This document shows, in pieces, positions 24,601 through 35,454 of a stretch of DNA of 64,000 bases (position 1 is its first letter; each line of letters begins with the position of its first letter). This stretch comes from Gnetum montanum (Eukaryota > Streptophyta > Gnetopsida > Gnetales > Gnetaceae). Below the pieces are notes generated by a model that saw only the letters and a list, made by a program, of their open reading frames with translations, was not told where the DNA came from and did no database searches. The translations under genes were made by a program, and so were the position numbers. Where the stretch lies: NCBI GenBank assembly GCA_015680685.1, contig MNCI01002247.1, positions 122,825 through 186,824 of the forward strand, in the 5' to 3' direction.

Positions 24601-25010
24601 TTGACTCCCTTTATGTATGGGTCTAGGATGATGTTGTGCTAAATCAACCATGGATCTAGACCTGGCATGTTGCGGTATGACCATGCGAAGACATTGATGT
24701 TGTCTTGCAGGTTCCGAGCTATGCTTTTATGCATTTGTGTGTCTAGGAGGAAGTTGAGTCTTAACGTTTTCTCCTCTCCCTTTTACATGGTCACAGGTGT
24801 CTCAACAAGAGGGTCCTTGGTCACATCCCTGGCCTCTAAGTCTAGGGCTTGGACCAGATGTTTGGGCCAGTATGGGGATGCTTCTAAGGCTACTATAATG
24901 CTAGTTGTGGTCAACCCCCAGTCGATCATGTCAGGATTCAACTGTCTCGCAAGCTTGCCCTATGGCCCTGCTAATGTTAAAGGCATGGAAAGGCTGCGAT
25001 GAATTTCCAT
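21604..25010 (-). pseudogene. pol: Tat-like pol: RT, RNase H, second RNase H, integrase (E2)
   Basis: One frame from ATG at 25010 (MEIHRS) to near 21604 with only point stops until a 1-bp deletion close to the end. Domains on the minus strand: linker with FAWSY-x-x-MPGLDP; RT with VVVSKKMGGIR, DFQDLNK, DNFPLPSIDQL, FMDGFSGYNQ and the catalytic YVDD at 24149-24138; RNase H with HALVA and NEVERNCLALVF; a second RNase H (about 23230-22930) with AEYEGLL, GDSQLVVNQI and ADALATLA, as in the Tat lineage; integrase with HEGLCGGH, CDTC, WGLNLIGPI, IKNGPQF and the NG-x-AEA block. First and second catalytic Asp of the integrase are Asn and Lys here. The ATG follows an acceptor-like AG (25024-25023) conserved in E3. 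Confidence 0.9.
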
Positions 25011-25259
25011 CTCTTACTTAACCTACCATCGTAAGATGAAAGTCTGGGTAAGAGGTGTTTGTTGGCAGAGGTTGCATGTAATGAAAATTTGCAAAGCAGC
25101 AATGAGATTTGACTTGCGAGGTATGGTGATGTAAAGATTGCAAATTTGTCAATTTGAGGTCACAACGAATTGTTACGGCACAAAAGTGTAGAATCACAAA
25201 AGGTGTAAAATTGCTGATATAAAGTATAAGGTTGTCTAATTGTTGATATGAAAATGTCA

Positions 25260-25545
25260 AACTGCTAGTTTAGTGTCGTTTCGGACTGCCACGTGAAAGA
25301 AACTTAATATGCAAAATAATAGTATGCAAAATAGGAAATTACGAGTACGAGAAATATAAAATTGTTAATGCAGGAATATAAATTTTAAACATGAAAACAT
25401 GAAATCGTTGGAAATTATGATACTGCTAACATGGAAAAGGATGCAAAAACTGCTGATGTAAGCTTGTGGAGTTGTTAGTTTAATGTCATTGTGGACCATG
25501 AGAGCAATGGGTTGAAATTACTAATTTAGGGTCTTTTCGAACCCT
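25260..25545 (-). repeat. Degenerate array between pol and antisense gene (E2)
   Basis: Recurring decayed copies of the unit GCTAGTTTAGTGTCGTTTCG, seen near 25264, 25465 and 25525 and spaced unevenly, correspond to the six clear units at 47705-48010 of E3 in inverted orientation. It overlaps the region upstream of the antisense promoter. Confidence 0.45.
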
Positions 25546-25720
25546 ACATCAAAAAATATATATATATTTTTATTTTTGGGAAGGCAAGTAGTTGGCTTGA
25601 AGCGTGCCAAAACTTAAATGCTAATAGTGCTATGATGTTGTGGCAAACATGCTACGCTGTACGACGTGCTCCACATTAATCAGGGAGAGAGAGGGGTAAG
25701 TTTCCCCATCTTGCCATTAC

Positions 25721-25746
25721 AGCCATAGGTAGGGTTTAAACCCTAG
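25721..25746 (+). promoter_or_regulatory. Probable promoter core of the antisense gene (E2)
   Basis: GGGTTTAAACCCTAG, a perfect 12-bp palindrome that includes the telo-box word AAACCCTA, follows GCCATAGGTA. In E3 the aligned site reads GCTATAAATA and GGGGTTTACCCCTAG, so E2 has lost the TATA box by a few changes. It is about 150 bp before the first ATG of the antisense gene at 25883. Confidence 0.45.
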
Positions 25747-25882
25747 GAATTTCACCATTTTCACCGTAAGAGCGCAGAGCCCTTGTTGGAGCACAAGGTG
25801 ATTTCGAAGCACAAAGAAATTGTGTTGATCGATTAGCAAGGCAAATTTCTACAGAAAAGGGCATAAATCTGCAAGTGGAACC

Positions 25883-28800
25883 ATGGCTCCTACGACTCAT
25901 TTGGTGCTTGTGAAGGTTGAGGAGGTGAAGAAGACCCTGAGACATGCACACCAAGCATGCATTCCAACATGAAAGAGCACACTGTTGACCTAGTAAGTTT
26001 TTATGTCTCCTTCGCTCTTTTTGTTTTGCGCCTTCTACTTTTTTCTGCTATGGTTTTGCATCCTATTTGTTTTGCTATATGTGTTTTCTATAGTTACATT
26101 ATTTTAGCCTTTGTATCATTGCAGTCACCATTTCGGTCCTGGCTGATGTGTAGACATTTCATCGTAGTTGCATGTAAGGCCGCTGAGACCACCACCATTG
26201 TGGTTGTCATAACCGTAGGGGCTAGGGTAGTTTAGGTTACTTGATCCTAGCATGCTGTAATGTAAAACCCTTGGGAGGGCTTGTTCATGTGTGATGTAGT
26301 TACGTGACACATGTTTTGTTTGGGTATGTCATTAGTTGTTTTGTTGCTACACTAGGCTATTTGCATGCTCCTGCTACGCTAGGCTTCCACGCTCTTGCTA
26401 TGCTATGTACGGGCAGAGGGTCATGCTATGCTATATGTATAGGCTGCTAGACACTACTATGTTGCACATGTATTACGTTCAAGTGTGATGCTAATATTTG
26501 CTGATTGCATTGTGTAGGGCAGGACCAAGGTCTCGGTTGATCGTTTTGGACATTAGAGGGGTCCTATGCCATGTGAGTAGACTTGTGGCTAATGCTCCTC
26601 CTCCCCCGATATGTTTGGGAGATTGAGCAGTTTGGTTCAGAAAAGGGGCATAAGGCTTCTTGCAATTCCTTCTCAACCACTTTAGTGTGATTTTTTGGTC
26701 TTCCCTAGAGGAGAAGGAGTCATCCGACATAGTAGAAGCCATGTTGCTAGGGGCAATTCAAGGCATCCTGAGATATTTTTCTGATGAGGCAATCATGAGA
26801 AGGTAGGGAGGAGGATCTAGCCAACACTCAATAGGGTTGAGGCATTTAGCCTAGATCTGGGACATGCCGGAATACAACTGCTACCACCAGTACAACACAT
26901 TGTTCCTCGCACGTCACATGGTGACATACTTTCAGAACCCACAAGGGACTGTCTATTGTGCTGGTAGGTGAGTTTTGCATCTTTGCTCTGCTTCGTTGTG
27001 CAACTCTGGCCATACTTGGCTGAATGCTAATAGTGTGTGTTTGTCACTAGGTTCTATATGGATGATGTCGGGGTTCATGACTAGTTGGGTTTGTTGGCCA
27101 TAGTGCAGCTAGCCCTACAGGAGTTTGCTTCTACCAAGAACCTACTGGCGGGTGTGATTAGTAAGTGAAAGGGAGAGTACTGTACCTACCTAAGCTTGTT
27201 CTGCATTCTCTACAATCAGTGTAGGAAGAAGGGTTGGCTAGATAAGGAGTGGCAAGAACCCTTCAAATAGGTCACAGGTGAAGAAGCTCTGATTGAATTC
27301 CCGCTATTCCTATTATTGTATAGACCTAGTGGGTCAAAAGGCAGGCACTGCATACTCAAGTGTTTTTATAATCTTTGCATTCTCTGCAGTGTTATGCTAA
27401 GTGCGTTTTGTGAAAATTGTTGCAAGGGTGAAGAAGCCTCGTGAGGTGATGATGGTAACCACTGAGAGGAAGGGGGAAAACATCTACTTCAAATATAGCA
27501 AAGTAGCAGTGAGCCAGAGCTGGTTAGAATGAGGGGCCCCAGACTCCTTGCTCGAGAAAGTCTGAAAGGTGGGGCTTATGGATTTGTTCATGGCTTCGAA
27601 TCCAAGAGTCTCTACCACTGAGATGCTTTCCCTGGTCAACTCCTGCTCTGGGAGGATGGGATGTTTTCGCACGTACGTGCGGGGTGTGTAGGTGGTCATT
27701 GAAATCAATGACCAGCTATTTATGGATCTGTTCGACGTTCTTGCTGACGGCACCTCCGTAGTGTTGAAGAGAAAGCAGGAGTTGACTCTTCAGAAGTAGC
27801 ATATCGAGAAGTGGCTGAGGCTCGCTAAGGAGCAAAAAGGGTTTTCCATGGAAAATCTTAAGGATAGCCTTGCCATGGGGATTTACACGATCTTTCATGC
27901 CTACGCATTCCCTCAACTGCTCACCCAAGGGAAGGTCTTGGGGCTTGAGCAGGCCTGGGTAATGCGGGAGGTTATGGAAGAAGGAACCCATTACAACTAG
28001 GCCAGTTTCCTATGTAGTGGCTTGTAGGTTGAGATTTTGGGACTCCGTGAGCAAACAGAGTCCCACTCTAACATACACTATACTTTCTACATAGGCTATC
28101 TAAAGCACTTTGTGGAGTTCTTGGTGGTCCAGGAGGATGGATTCTGGTCCATGCGAGATTGCGATCAAATTCCCAAGCCATGGATTTGACAGGTCCTTTG
28201 GACTATGCGAGCTCAGGATCCCCTGGAAATGGTCAAAGAGTTGTTGTCTGTAACAACTAAAGATCTGGTGGTTCGTAGCATTCATGGCTAGGATAGCATG
28301 GGAGAGATTCCCCCTATTATAACTGGTAGCATGACATGGGGTGAACGTCTCATAGCTGAGACTGTGCCTAAGGAGTTGCGAAGGAAAAGACCTCCCCTAG
28401 CCAGGGAAACCCTTCACGAAGAGGAGGGACAAAGACTGAGGCTCAAGCTATAGAGGACACAACCCCCCATTGGTAAGAATTTTTGTGTAATTCTTACTTT
28501 GCTATAGTGTGCTATGCTATGCTGCACTACGCAGTGCGACATAGCGTAGCATCTGTTTTGAGGTAACTTGTTTTGAATCAATGCAAACATAACCTTTTGC
28601 TAGTAGAGGAAGAAGAAGATGAAGAAGAAGGTGAGGAGGAAGTGTTGGCCCTTAGGATGGGAGCAACAAATAAAGATGCAAAGGCCCCAGTCTCGGAGGA
28701 AAGGGCTCCAATTAGGAATAAGGGAGCTCCTATATCTAGGGTAGGGGCTCTTGTCATTAGGGAGCCTCCTCCTACTGACGAAGAGGCACCTCCCTTGAAT

Positions 28801-30268
28801 TAAAAAGACATTGGTCTCCTGAAAGGAAAGGCACCAATGCATGAGGAAGGGGCTCATATGGACTTGGCAGGGCCCTCCATTGGGGCCACCATGATCGTCT
28901 TGCATCAGCAAGAAGAAAGATCACAGTCGTGCACTGGTGAGTTGGTGGAACATCTGCCTTATCATAGTCCATTTTGGCCACTATTGACATGCTTAATCAT
29001 GTAATATGTGCTACTGCTAATCTCTTAGGACCCCTTATAACTCATGTAGAGTCATGGGATGAGGTCCCTGACAAGTTTATGTTTGTATAGGGACTTGTCG
29101 ACGACATGGTCAAACGCCTTCAGCAGGCAGATCCTCGCGTGGGTAAGTAGTAGTATTAACTATCCTTATGATGCTATGCTAAAACTTTTGAGTTTTTTTA
29201 TTATGCTATGCTAACATGATTACTACGCTCTTTGTGTTGAACAACCTCTTGGGTCAAGTGGGACCTAGCATAACCTATGAAGGTTGGCGTTGTGCCTACA
29301 CTCTCGCTTGATGTGACCGAGGTGTCTCATCACACGTTTAACGAGGCTTACAAGTGTGTCTTGCACTAAGCACACTCTCTGTGGGAATGTAGGCACATCA
29401 ATGAGGACCTGTGGAAATGGGTCCAAAGGGCTAAGTAGAGAGAGGCCAACCTGGTCACCAAGATGAAGAATCTTAGGTCAAGGAATGCTTTTCTTATAAA
29501 CCATAGCCCTGATGTTGTTGATTGGAAGAGGGCTATAGATGACTATGCTAGGTTTTGGACTGTCATTCACTACAACGTTGAATCCACCTGCAAGATAGTT
29601 GAACAAAAAATGCAGATGGAATTGCTAGCCCAGAAGTGTCAAGATATGAAAGATATCAGTGCCAAAATCTTTGAATGGGGGCGAACCCAGAGAAACCACA
29701 AACATGCATACAAGCTAGAGAATGACACCCATCGAAGACTATACAAAGATGCTGCTGTGGAGGCATTCATGTATGAAGCATTCATGAATGCCATCGACAC
29801 TTCTGAGGCCTACGCTAAGTTCAAAGAGTAGGTGAAGGTCACGAAATCTCGTAACTTGAAGGTGGACCTTCCTATAGGAGAGACCACAATCGCCTCCCTT
29901 TCCACAAAACCTCTAAAATGGACAACCGTGGAAAGGGAGAAAGCTGCTGCTACGAATGTTGAACCTAGCGACAGGTGTTGGATGGAAATTACGATAGAAG
30001 AGATTTTTCATTGCCTTAGGCTTGGTCTAGACTGGATACCCCTTGAGACCAACGCAGGCTCCTCTCAGGTTAGTCGCTTTAATGGGTAGATTCTCATGCT
30101 ATGTTATAGCTTGCGTTTGTTACATTTGTTGCCCTAGCTAACCACTTCATTCTTGTGATGCAGGCTCTAGATGAGGGTGCAAGATCCATGGAGGGAGGGA
30201 ATAAAGAACCAGATGAAGCACAAGCAGAGGCAAGCAGTGGAGGCGATGCAAATGGAGATAACCCATGA
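25883..30268 (+). pseudogene. Antisense multi-exon gene inside E2, unknown protein
   Basis: Runs opposite to gag-pol. By comparison with E3 the exons are about 25883-25992, 26125-26235, 26519-26967, 27052-27359, 27430-28472, 28610-28940, 29029-29141, 29258-30069 and 30164-30268, joined by GT-AG introns of roughly 85-300 bp. Exon 1 starts MAPTTHLV and contains KVEEVKKTL. Exon 3 includes HFS, GGGSSQHS, IWDMPEYNCYHQYNTL. Exon 5 includes VSTTEMLSLVNSC and QAWVMREVMEEG. Exon 6 is acidic (EEEEDEEEGEEE) with GAP repeats. Exon 8 ends CLRLGLDWIPLETNAGSSQ. The last exon ends GDANGDNP. About ten in-frame stops (mostly TAG) break it. E3 has the same exon order at 42683-47394. I recognise no domain; capture of a host gene and an old element-specific protein are both possible. 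Confidence 0.7.
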
Positions 30269-30394
30269 AAGCATGAGATTTTCTTTTTTTTTTTTGTAAA
30301 TTTTGAAATGCTGAAATTTTAAATTTTTTTTTTTGAAAATTTTGCAAACATTTCCAATAGGCAAAAATTTTGAATGAAATGAAAAAATTTAGAA

Positions 30395-30400
30395 AATAAA
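30395..30400 (+). terminator. Poly(A) signal candidate for the antisense gene
   Basis: AATAAA in an A/T-rich 3' stretch 127 bp after the antisense stop TGA (30266-30268). E4 has an AATAAA at the matching side (minus 63640-63635), about 110 bp after its stop; E3 has only AT-rich sequence there. Confidence 0.35.
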
Positions 30401-30451
30401 CCAATTTTATGTTAACTTGTGTACTATGTAAAGTTTTCATGCTCTCGTATG

Positions 30452-30720
30452 CTAGTTTTAGGCCATCTCGGGCCATTGCTAGTTTTGGGCCATTTTGGGT
30501 CATTGCGCAACATGTCAAAGCGAAAGGCAACAATGCTAGTTCTAGGCCATTTTGGGCCACTGCCAAAAGAGATAGTTTGTTAACAAAGCAACAAAGAGAT
30601 TATGCTAGTTTTAGGCCATTTCGGGCCATTAGCGTAGCATGCTAGAAAAATGGCATGTTAATAAAGCGGAAAGCAATGATGCTAGTTTTAGGCCATTTCG
30701 GGCCATAGCATAGCATGCCG
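30452..30720. repeat. Tandem array between gag-PR and antisense gene (E2)
   Basis: Five copies of GCTAGTTTTAGGCCATTTCG followed by GGCCATT start near 30452, 30478, 30536, 30604 and 30681. On the element sense strand the core is GGCCTAAAACTAGC. E3 (42250-42545) and E4 (63238-63565) have arrays with the same core at the same place. Confidence 0.75.
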
Positions 30721-31033
30721 AAAGGATGGCATACTAACAAGGCAAGGAAAAAACGAATGTACAAGGGATGGAAACTTGGAAGGAAGTAGTAGGATTGCTA
30801 CACTATGCGTAGCTACTTGTTGACCCGTTGTGCATTGATCAGAACATAAGGCCAAGGTGTTTCACCAGGGCACTTGTTCACATCATTGTCCTCCACTTGG
30901 AAGGGTAACTCAACCCATGCATTTTTGATTTGGGAGTTGGCTTGCTAAGCTGATCCTTCTGTTGAATGATTAATGCATGCATGAACAGGCGCTTAATTCT
31001 CAAAGGTCGTAACCTCTAAGCCTTGTTCCATGT

Positions 31034-34000
31034 TTACGTTGCCACTTCGTCACCATAGATTACCACCTCCCTACCTGTGTATGGTAAGTGGATTTCTTGG
31101 TGTATAGGTGAGGAGACAACCCTAAGTTGCACTAACCATGATCTTCCCAAGATCAGGTTAAACCTAGGAATTTCATCGACTATGATGAACGTTGCGTATG
31201 TGGAGAACTGGTCCCCTGCTACGAAGTTTACGTGAACTATGCCATTCACCAAGATGCATGCCTCGTTGAAGGACCTCAGACATGATGTCATTGTTGGATT
31301 GATCTGGTCAACCAATCCCAACTTATCCATAATAGGGAAGGAAATGAAGTTTTTGGCAGCCCCATCATCAACATGTACCCTTAGAATCCGGTGTTGGGTG
31401 ACCCGAATTGTGATGAAGAGAGGCACTGTAGTCACTTGACCTCCTTTAGGATCTCCCCTAATGGCATCATTACAGAAAGTTAATTAGGATGGTGTAGGTT
31501 CTAAGGGTATAGAGGAAAACAATACTGAGTGGATCACTTCCTCTTCTAATGGCATGTTTTCATCGACCGGAATTGCCATTAATATGCGGACTAGAGCCTC
31601 TCGGTGGGGTACAGATGTCATGATTATGTTGTACAAGCTTGGTGTAGCATTTTTCTACTTTAGGGCTTGCTTGACTTGGGTGAGGGCATCCAGAAGGTCT
31701 TGGCTGCCCACTTTTTTGACACTTTCCTCCTCTTCGATTCGTCCTAGAAGACGAATCTCCCAAGGAGAGGTGACTTCGGATATGGGTTCAGATCCTTGTC
31801 AGCCGGGTGGTATAGGCTGTGTAATCGTGTTAACCTTCATCTTTGATGAAGAAGGTCCAAATGTGAGGGGCGAAGGCATAGGCTTGGGGATACCCTTGAA
31901 GACACTTTCATTTGACGTTTCACTCAACAAGTGGGCTTCTCGCCTTATGGGGCAAGGAGGTTGTTCAATTCTGTTGCGCGAGATAGGGGCTGTTAAAGAC
32001 ATCAATCCCCTGATGATGAATGGAGCTAAAGGTGTTAACTGACTGGACTACGTGGCCTCGCCAACAGGCGATGCAAAGGTGAATGCCCATGGTGGAACTT
32101 TCAGGATGAAGGACGACTGTGATCTTGGACCAACCGTTGGTGGTGCTGGTGCACTATGCTGAGGCACACAAATCAAAAATGGCTGGCAAGGTGGCCTGGG
32201 ATCATTATCAATGTCAATGGCATTGATTACGTAACCGAAATTATTGGCATTGAGGGGATCTATGTAGACATACATAGATTGATTTTCAGGGTGTACTAGG
32301 TTGCTTTCGTCTAGCACCAGCTTCCCTAGATTGATTAATCTTTGGATGTCATCCTGCAATGGCAAACAATAATCCGTGTTGTGAAAACACTGTTGTTGGT
32401 AGTCACAAAACCTGTCTAGCCTGAAACCCCTAGGAACTGGAGGCTCATCGGGCAAGGTCAAAGAAGGATTCCTAAGGAGCATGCAGTAGCATTGATGTCT
32501 TGCATTTGCTTCTTCAAACATCTGCTTGTGTTGGATGTATCTCACTACCAACAATTGCTTAAGGAGTTCTGAAGGTTTGAGAGGCAGTGGGGTGTATTTC
32601 AAGGGATCTTTATGCTCAAAGTTTAGTTTGGTGTATGCAGATGTCTCGGGCATAGGTGCAGTAGGTTGTGGTGCTTGGTCCAGTTTGGACACAGGGTTAG
32701 CTGTAGGTATGGCCGGTTTCTTGTTATTCTTGCTACCACTGCTGCTAGGTTTGTACTTGGCCTCGATTGCCACAATGACCACTGTGGTTGTTGGACCCTT
32801 ACCTTTTTCCTTCTTTGCAAAGGTGCTCTTGTAAGCAACGTAGGTTGGGTCTTTGCTTGCCTTAGCCACATCCTGTATGCTCTTAGTTTGAGCGAAAGCC
32901 TGACTGAGAGAGCAAGGAGTGAGATAGTACAATTTGGACTTGATGAAGTCATTCATTGCACCTTTAAAGATGGCTAGTAGGTGAGCCTCTGCGATGGGAT
33001 CGCAGATTTTGTTAAGGGTTGCGCTCCAACGTTGAATGAATTTTTCGACTAGTTCTAGTGGGTCTTGTTTCACACTCATTAGCTGATCCAGCATGGTTTT
33101 TGGCTTCAAGTTGTACTTGAAGCATGTCATAAAATGGGTCAGGAGTTCTTCCAAGGTTGAAATGGATGAACATGGCAACACACGGTACCAATCTAGAGCT
33201 TTCCCGACTAGGGACATGGTGAAGATGCGAATGATCGTATGCGGTCATTGTTGCAATAGCAAAGACTCAGACTTGAAAGTGACAAGATGTGCATTGGGAT
33301 CTCCCTTCTTGTCATACTTTGTGAAGTGTGGGAGAGACATCATGGGGGGTAACGTTAAAGCAAGGATTGCAAGGCTGACGGGGTCATCCTAATAAAAGTC
33401 CATGACTTGTACCATGTTGGACCCAACAGCTTTGAGGCGTTTTATTTCCTTAGTGAGGGTCTGGATGAGCTGAAATGCTTAGTCCAAAATCGGTGACGTT
33501 ATAGATGATTGAGGGATTGTAGAGGTAGCTCCCACATGCGGCATGGTGGCAGTGGCAGGCTGACTCATCGGCAGTGCCATTGGGGCTGCCCCAGCTAAAG
33601 GTGCTACTTGCATTGTCCACCACCTGGTGGGTGGTACTATCAGAGAAGTAATAGCAGGTTGAGCCATCAGATAGACCATTTGGGTCACCGGCAGGATAGA
33701 CCATGGCCTCATGCTAGGATGTACCATTTGCAGGGTTGGGTAGGTCTGAGGGCGAATGTAGTGAGACATCTACGATAGTTGTAGAATAGACAAAGAAGTG
33801 AACGAGGTCCACCATGTAGACGGGCCAAGGCCTACCACAGTGGGTGGAATAGATGCGTACGTAGGAATTGGCATGGAATTTATGTGCAGTTGCAAAGTAG
33901 GTACAGTGTGAACATGTGGTAGGGTAGCCGTGATAGGCATGTTATGCACTATAGGAATGTCCTAATAAACAGTTTGCGGGGGCACAGTTGCTGCGAACAC

Positions 34001-34609
34001 AATAGGGGAATAAGGGTGATGATACATCGAGAATGTGGCATGGCTACCCATTGTAGTTGTAGTTGTAGGATGCTAAAGCATAGGTTTGATGGCAAAGGAA
34101 GTAGTGATAGATATTGGGTTGGCCCAGAAGGACTGGGTAGGTGGGACAGGAACGGTGTTGGCTTGACATCCCTCATTAGATTGGGAATTGAGTTCCTCCT
34201 GTTCATCTGGAAAGGTGTCATCCTAGTTGGACGTGGTGTCTTATTGCTCCCTAAGCCTAGCCAACTAGATTAGTTGGTCCAGCAGCCTTTGATATGCTTG
34301 CGTTAAAAGCAAAGGAACGTCGGGGGTAGGAACGAATTCCTTCCCATTACAATAAGCGAACTCGAAGCTACGTTTTTCTTCGAGTTCATGTAAATCCAAG
34401 GGTAGATTAGCCTGCACATTTGCACAAAGGAAAATGTAATGCTTGTGTTGCTGGTCTAATCCCTCAGGTCCTTGATTTTGGATTCTGAGAGATCGACGTG
34501 CTTCTAGCGGTTGTCTGGCACTAGTAGTACCTTGAACTGTGACGGGAACTTCAACGTTGAAGGGAACTTCCACATTGAAGGCATTAGCAGTGGTAGTTGA
34601 AAAAGCCAT
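31034..34609 (-). pseudogene. gag: Tat-like gag-protease polyprotein (E2)
   Basis: A single frame from ATG at 34609 (MAFSTTTA) to 31034, 1192 codons, with about eleven point stops (seven TAG) and no frameshift; beyond 31034 homology continues in a shifted frame to about 30817 (WVELPFQVEDND). Regions: N-terminal domain with SLRIQN and FLCANVQANLPLD; a Pro/Ala/Met-rich linker; a helix leading to MDFY; capsid with GDPNAHL, ALDWYRVLP, IFKGAMNDFIKSKLYYL; a basic Lys-rich segment; the DYQQQCFHNTDYC and LQDDIQRLINLGKLV block typical of Tat gag C-termini; then PR with active-site VDDGAA and the second signature LILGRSWL. There is no classic CCHC knuckle. The polyprotein packages the RNA and matures Gag in related elements; here it is dead. 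Confidence 0.88.
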
Positions 34610-34699
34610 TGTTAAGTAGGTAGTTATGGAAAATGAAAATACAAAAGTTATGCCAAAGAGTGCAATTGAACAAGAAAGTCAGAAAAAGCAATAAAAAGA

Positions 34700-35400
34700 A
34701 GCTTTACGTCTTGCAGGATTTCGGAGGAACCATCGGGGCGACCAACCTGCATCACACAAGGCACAAAAAACCACCACAGGGTGTCACATTTACATTTGTA
34801 TGAGCTAAGATGTAGAGCTAGTGCAAGACTACTATAAAAAGGGAAGGCGAGTTGACTAGCCTTCGGAGGCTTTATGTCTCGTAGGATTCCCAAGGAACCG
34901 TCAACGTGACCGATCTACACCGCACGATGTGTAAACAACCATAAATGGGTGTCAAGTCTACGCTAATGCATATCAAGGTGTAGAAGGCTTATGAGACTAC
35001 CATAATATGATATAGTTAACTAGCAATCAAGAAGGCTTTCTGTCTCGTAGGATCCCCGAGGGACCGTCGAGGCGACTACTCTGTACCATGCGAGATGGGG
35101 TACCGAACACATGGAAGACAACCATAAGGTGAGCAGGCTAACTAGAAGTTAGGAAGGCTTTATGTCTCGATGGATCCTTGAGGGATTGTCGAGGTGACCT
35201 ATCTATACCACGTGAGATGGGGTACAAAGCGCATGCAAGACGACCGTAAGTTGAGCTAGTTAGTTGGCAATTGAAGGCCTTGTGTTCTATGGGGCTCCCG
35301 AGGAACTGTTGAGGCGACCGATCTGCACCACACAAAGCGCAGACAATTGCAAAGGGTGTCATGTTTATGCTTATGCATATTAGGATGTAGAAGGCTCACA
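34700..35400 (-). repeat. Five tandem repeats in the E2 leader between PBS and gag
   Basis: A core reading TATGTCTCGTAGGATTCCC, then GAGGAACCGTCGAGGCGACC and an ATCTGCACC-like end, recurs with starts near 34702, 34870, 35036, 35158 and 35278, so spacings are about 168, 166, 122 and 120 bp. E3 (about 38800-38860) and E4 (about 58980-59030) carry only one copy each in their leaders, so the amplification is E2-specific. Confidence 0.75.
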
Positions 35401-35431
35401 AAACTACCATGACACATGGAAAGGCACCAAA

Positions 35432-35454
35432 ATTCCCTCCTAGTACTAGAAACC
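35432..35454 (-). other. Primer binding site region of E2
   Basis: On the minus strand, directly after the 5' LTR, GGTTTCTAGTACTAGGAGGG aligns with the clearer copies in E4 (TTTTTCGGCGCTAGAAGGAG) and E3 (ATTTTTGGTGCTAGAAGGAG). The consensus GGCGCTAGAAGGAGGGCC looks like a tRNA 3'-end complement beginning TGG; I cannot assign the tRNA with certainty. Confidence 0.55.

Noticed and set aside
24667-25002. 111-codon plus-strand frame
   Set aside because: Complement of the conserved N-terminal part of pol; no homology in this direction.
21604-25010. In-frame TAG read as Gln through a changed genetic code
   Set aside because: Plant nuclear DNA uses the standard code; TAA and TGA stops and frameshifts also occur, and CHG deamination explains the TAG excess.
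28600-28911. 103-codon minus-strand frame over the acidic exon
   Set aside because: Complement of the antisense-gene exon 6; the opposite copy in E3 does not keep it open.
30147-30566. 139-codon minus-strand frame
   Set aside because: Covers low-complexity A/T runs, the last antisense exon and the GGCCATT array in complement; not kept in E3.
32526-32977. Plus-strand frames over gag
   Set aside because: Complementary to the well supported gag-PR frame of E2.
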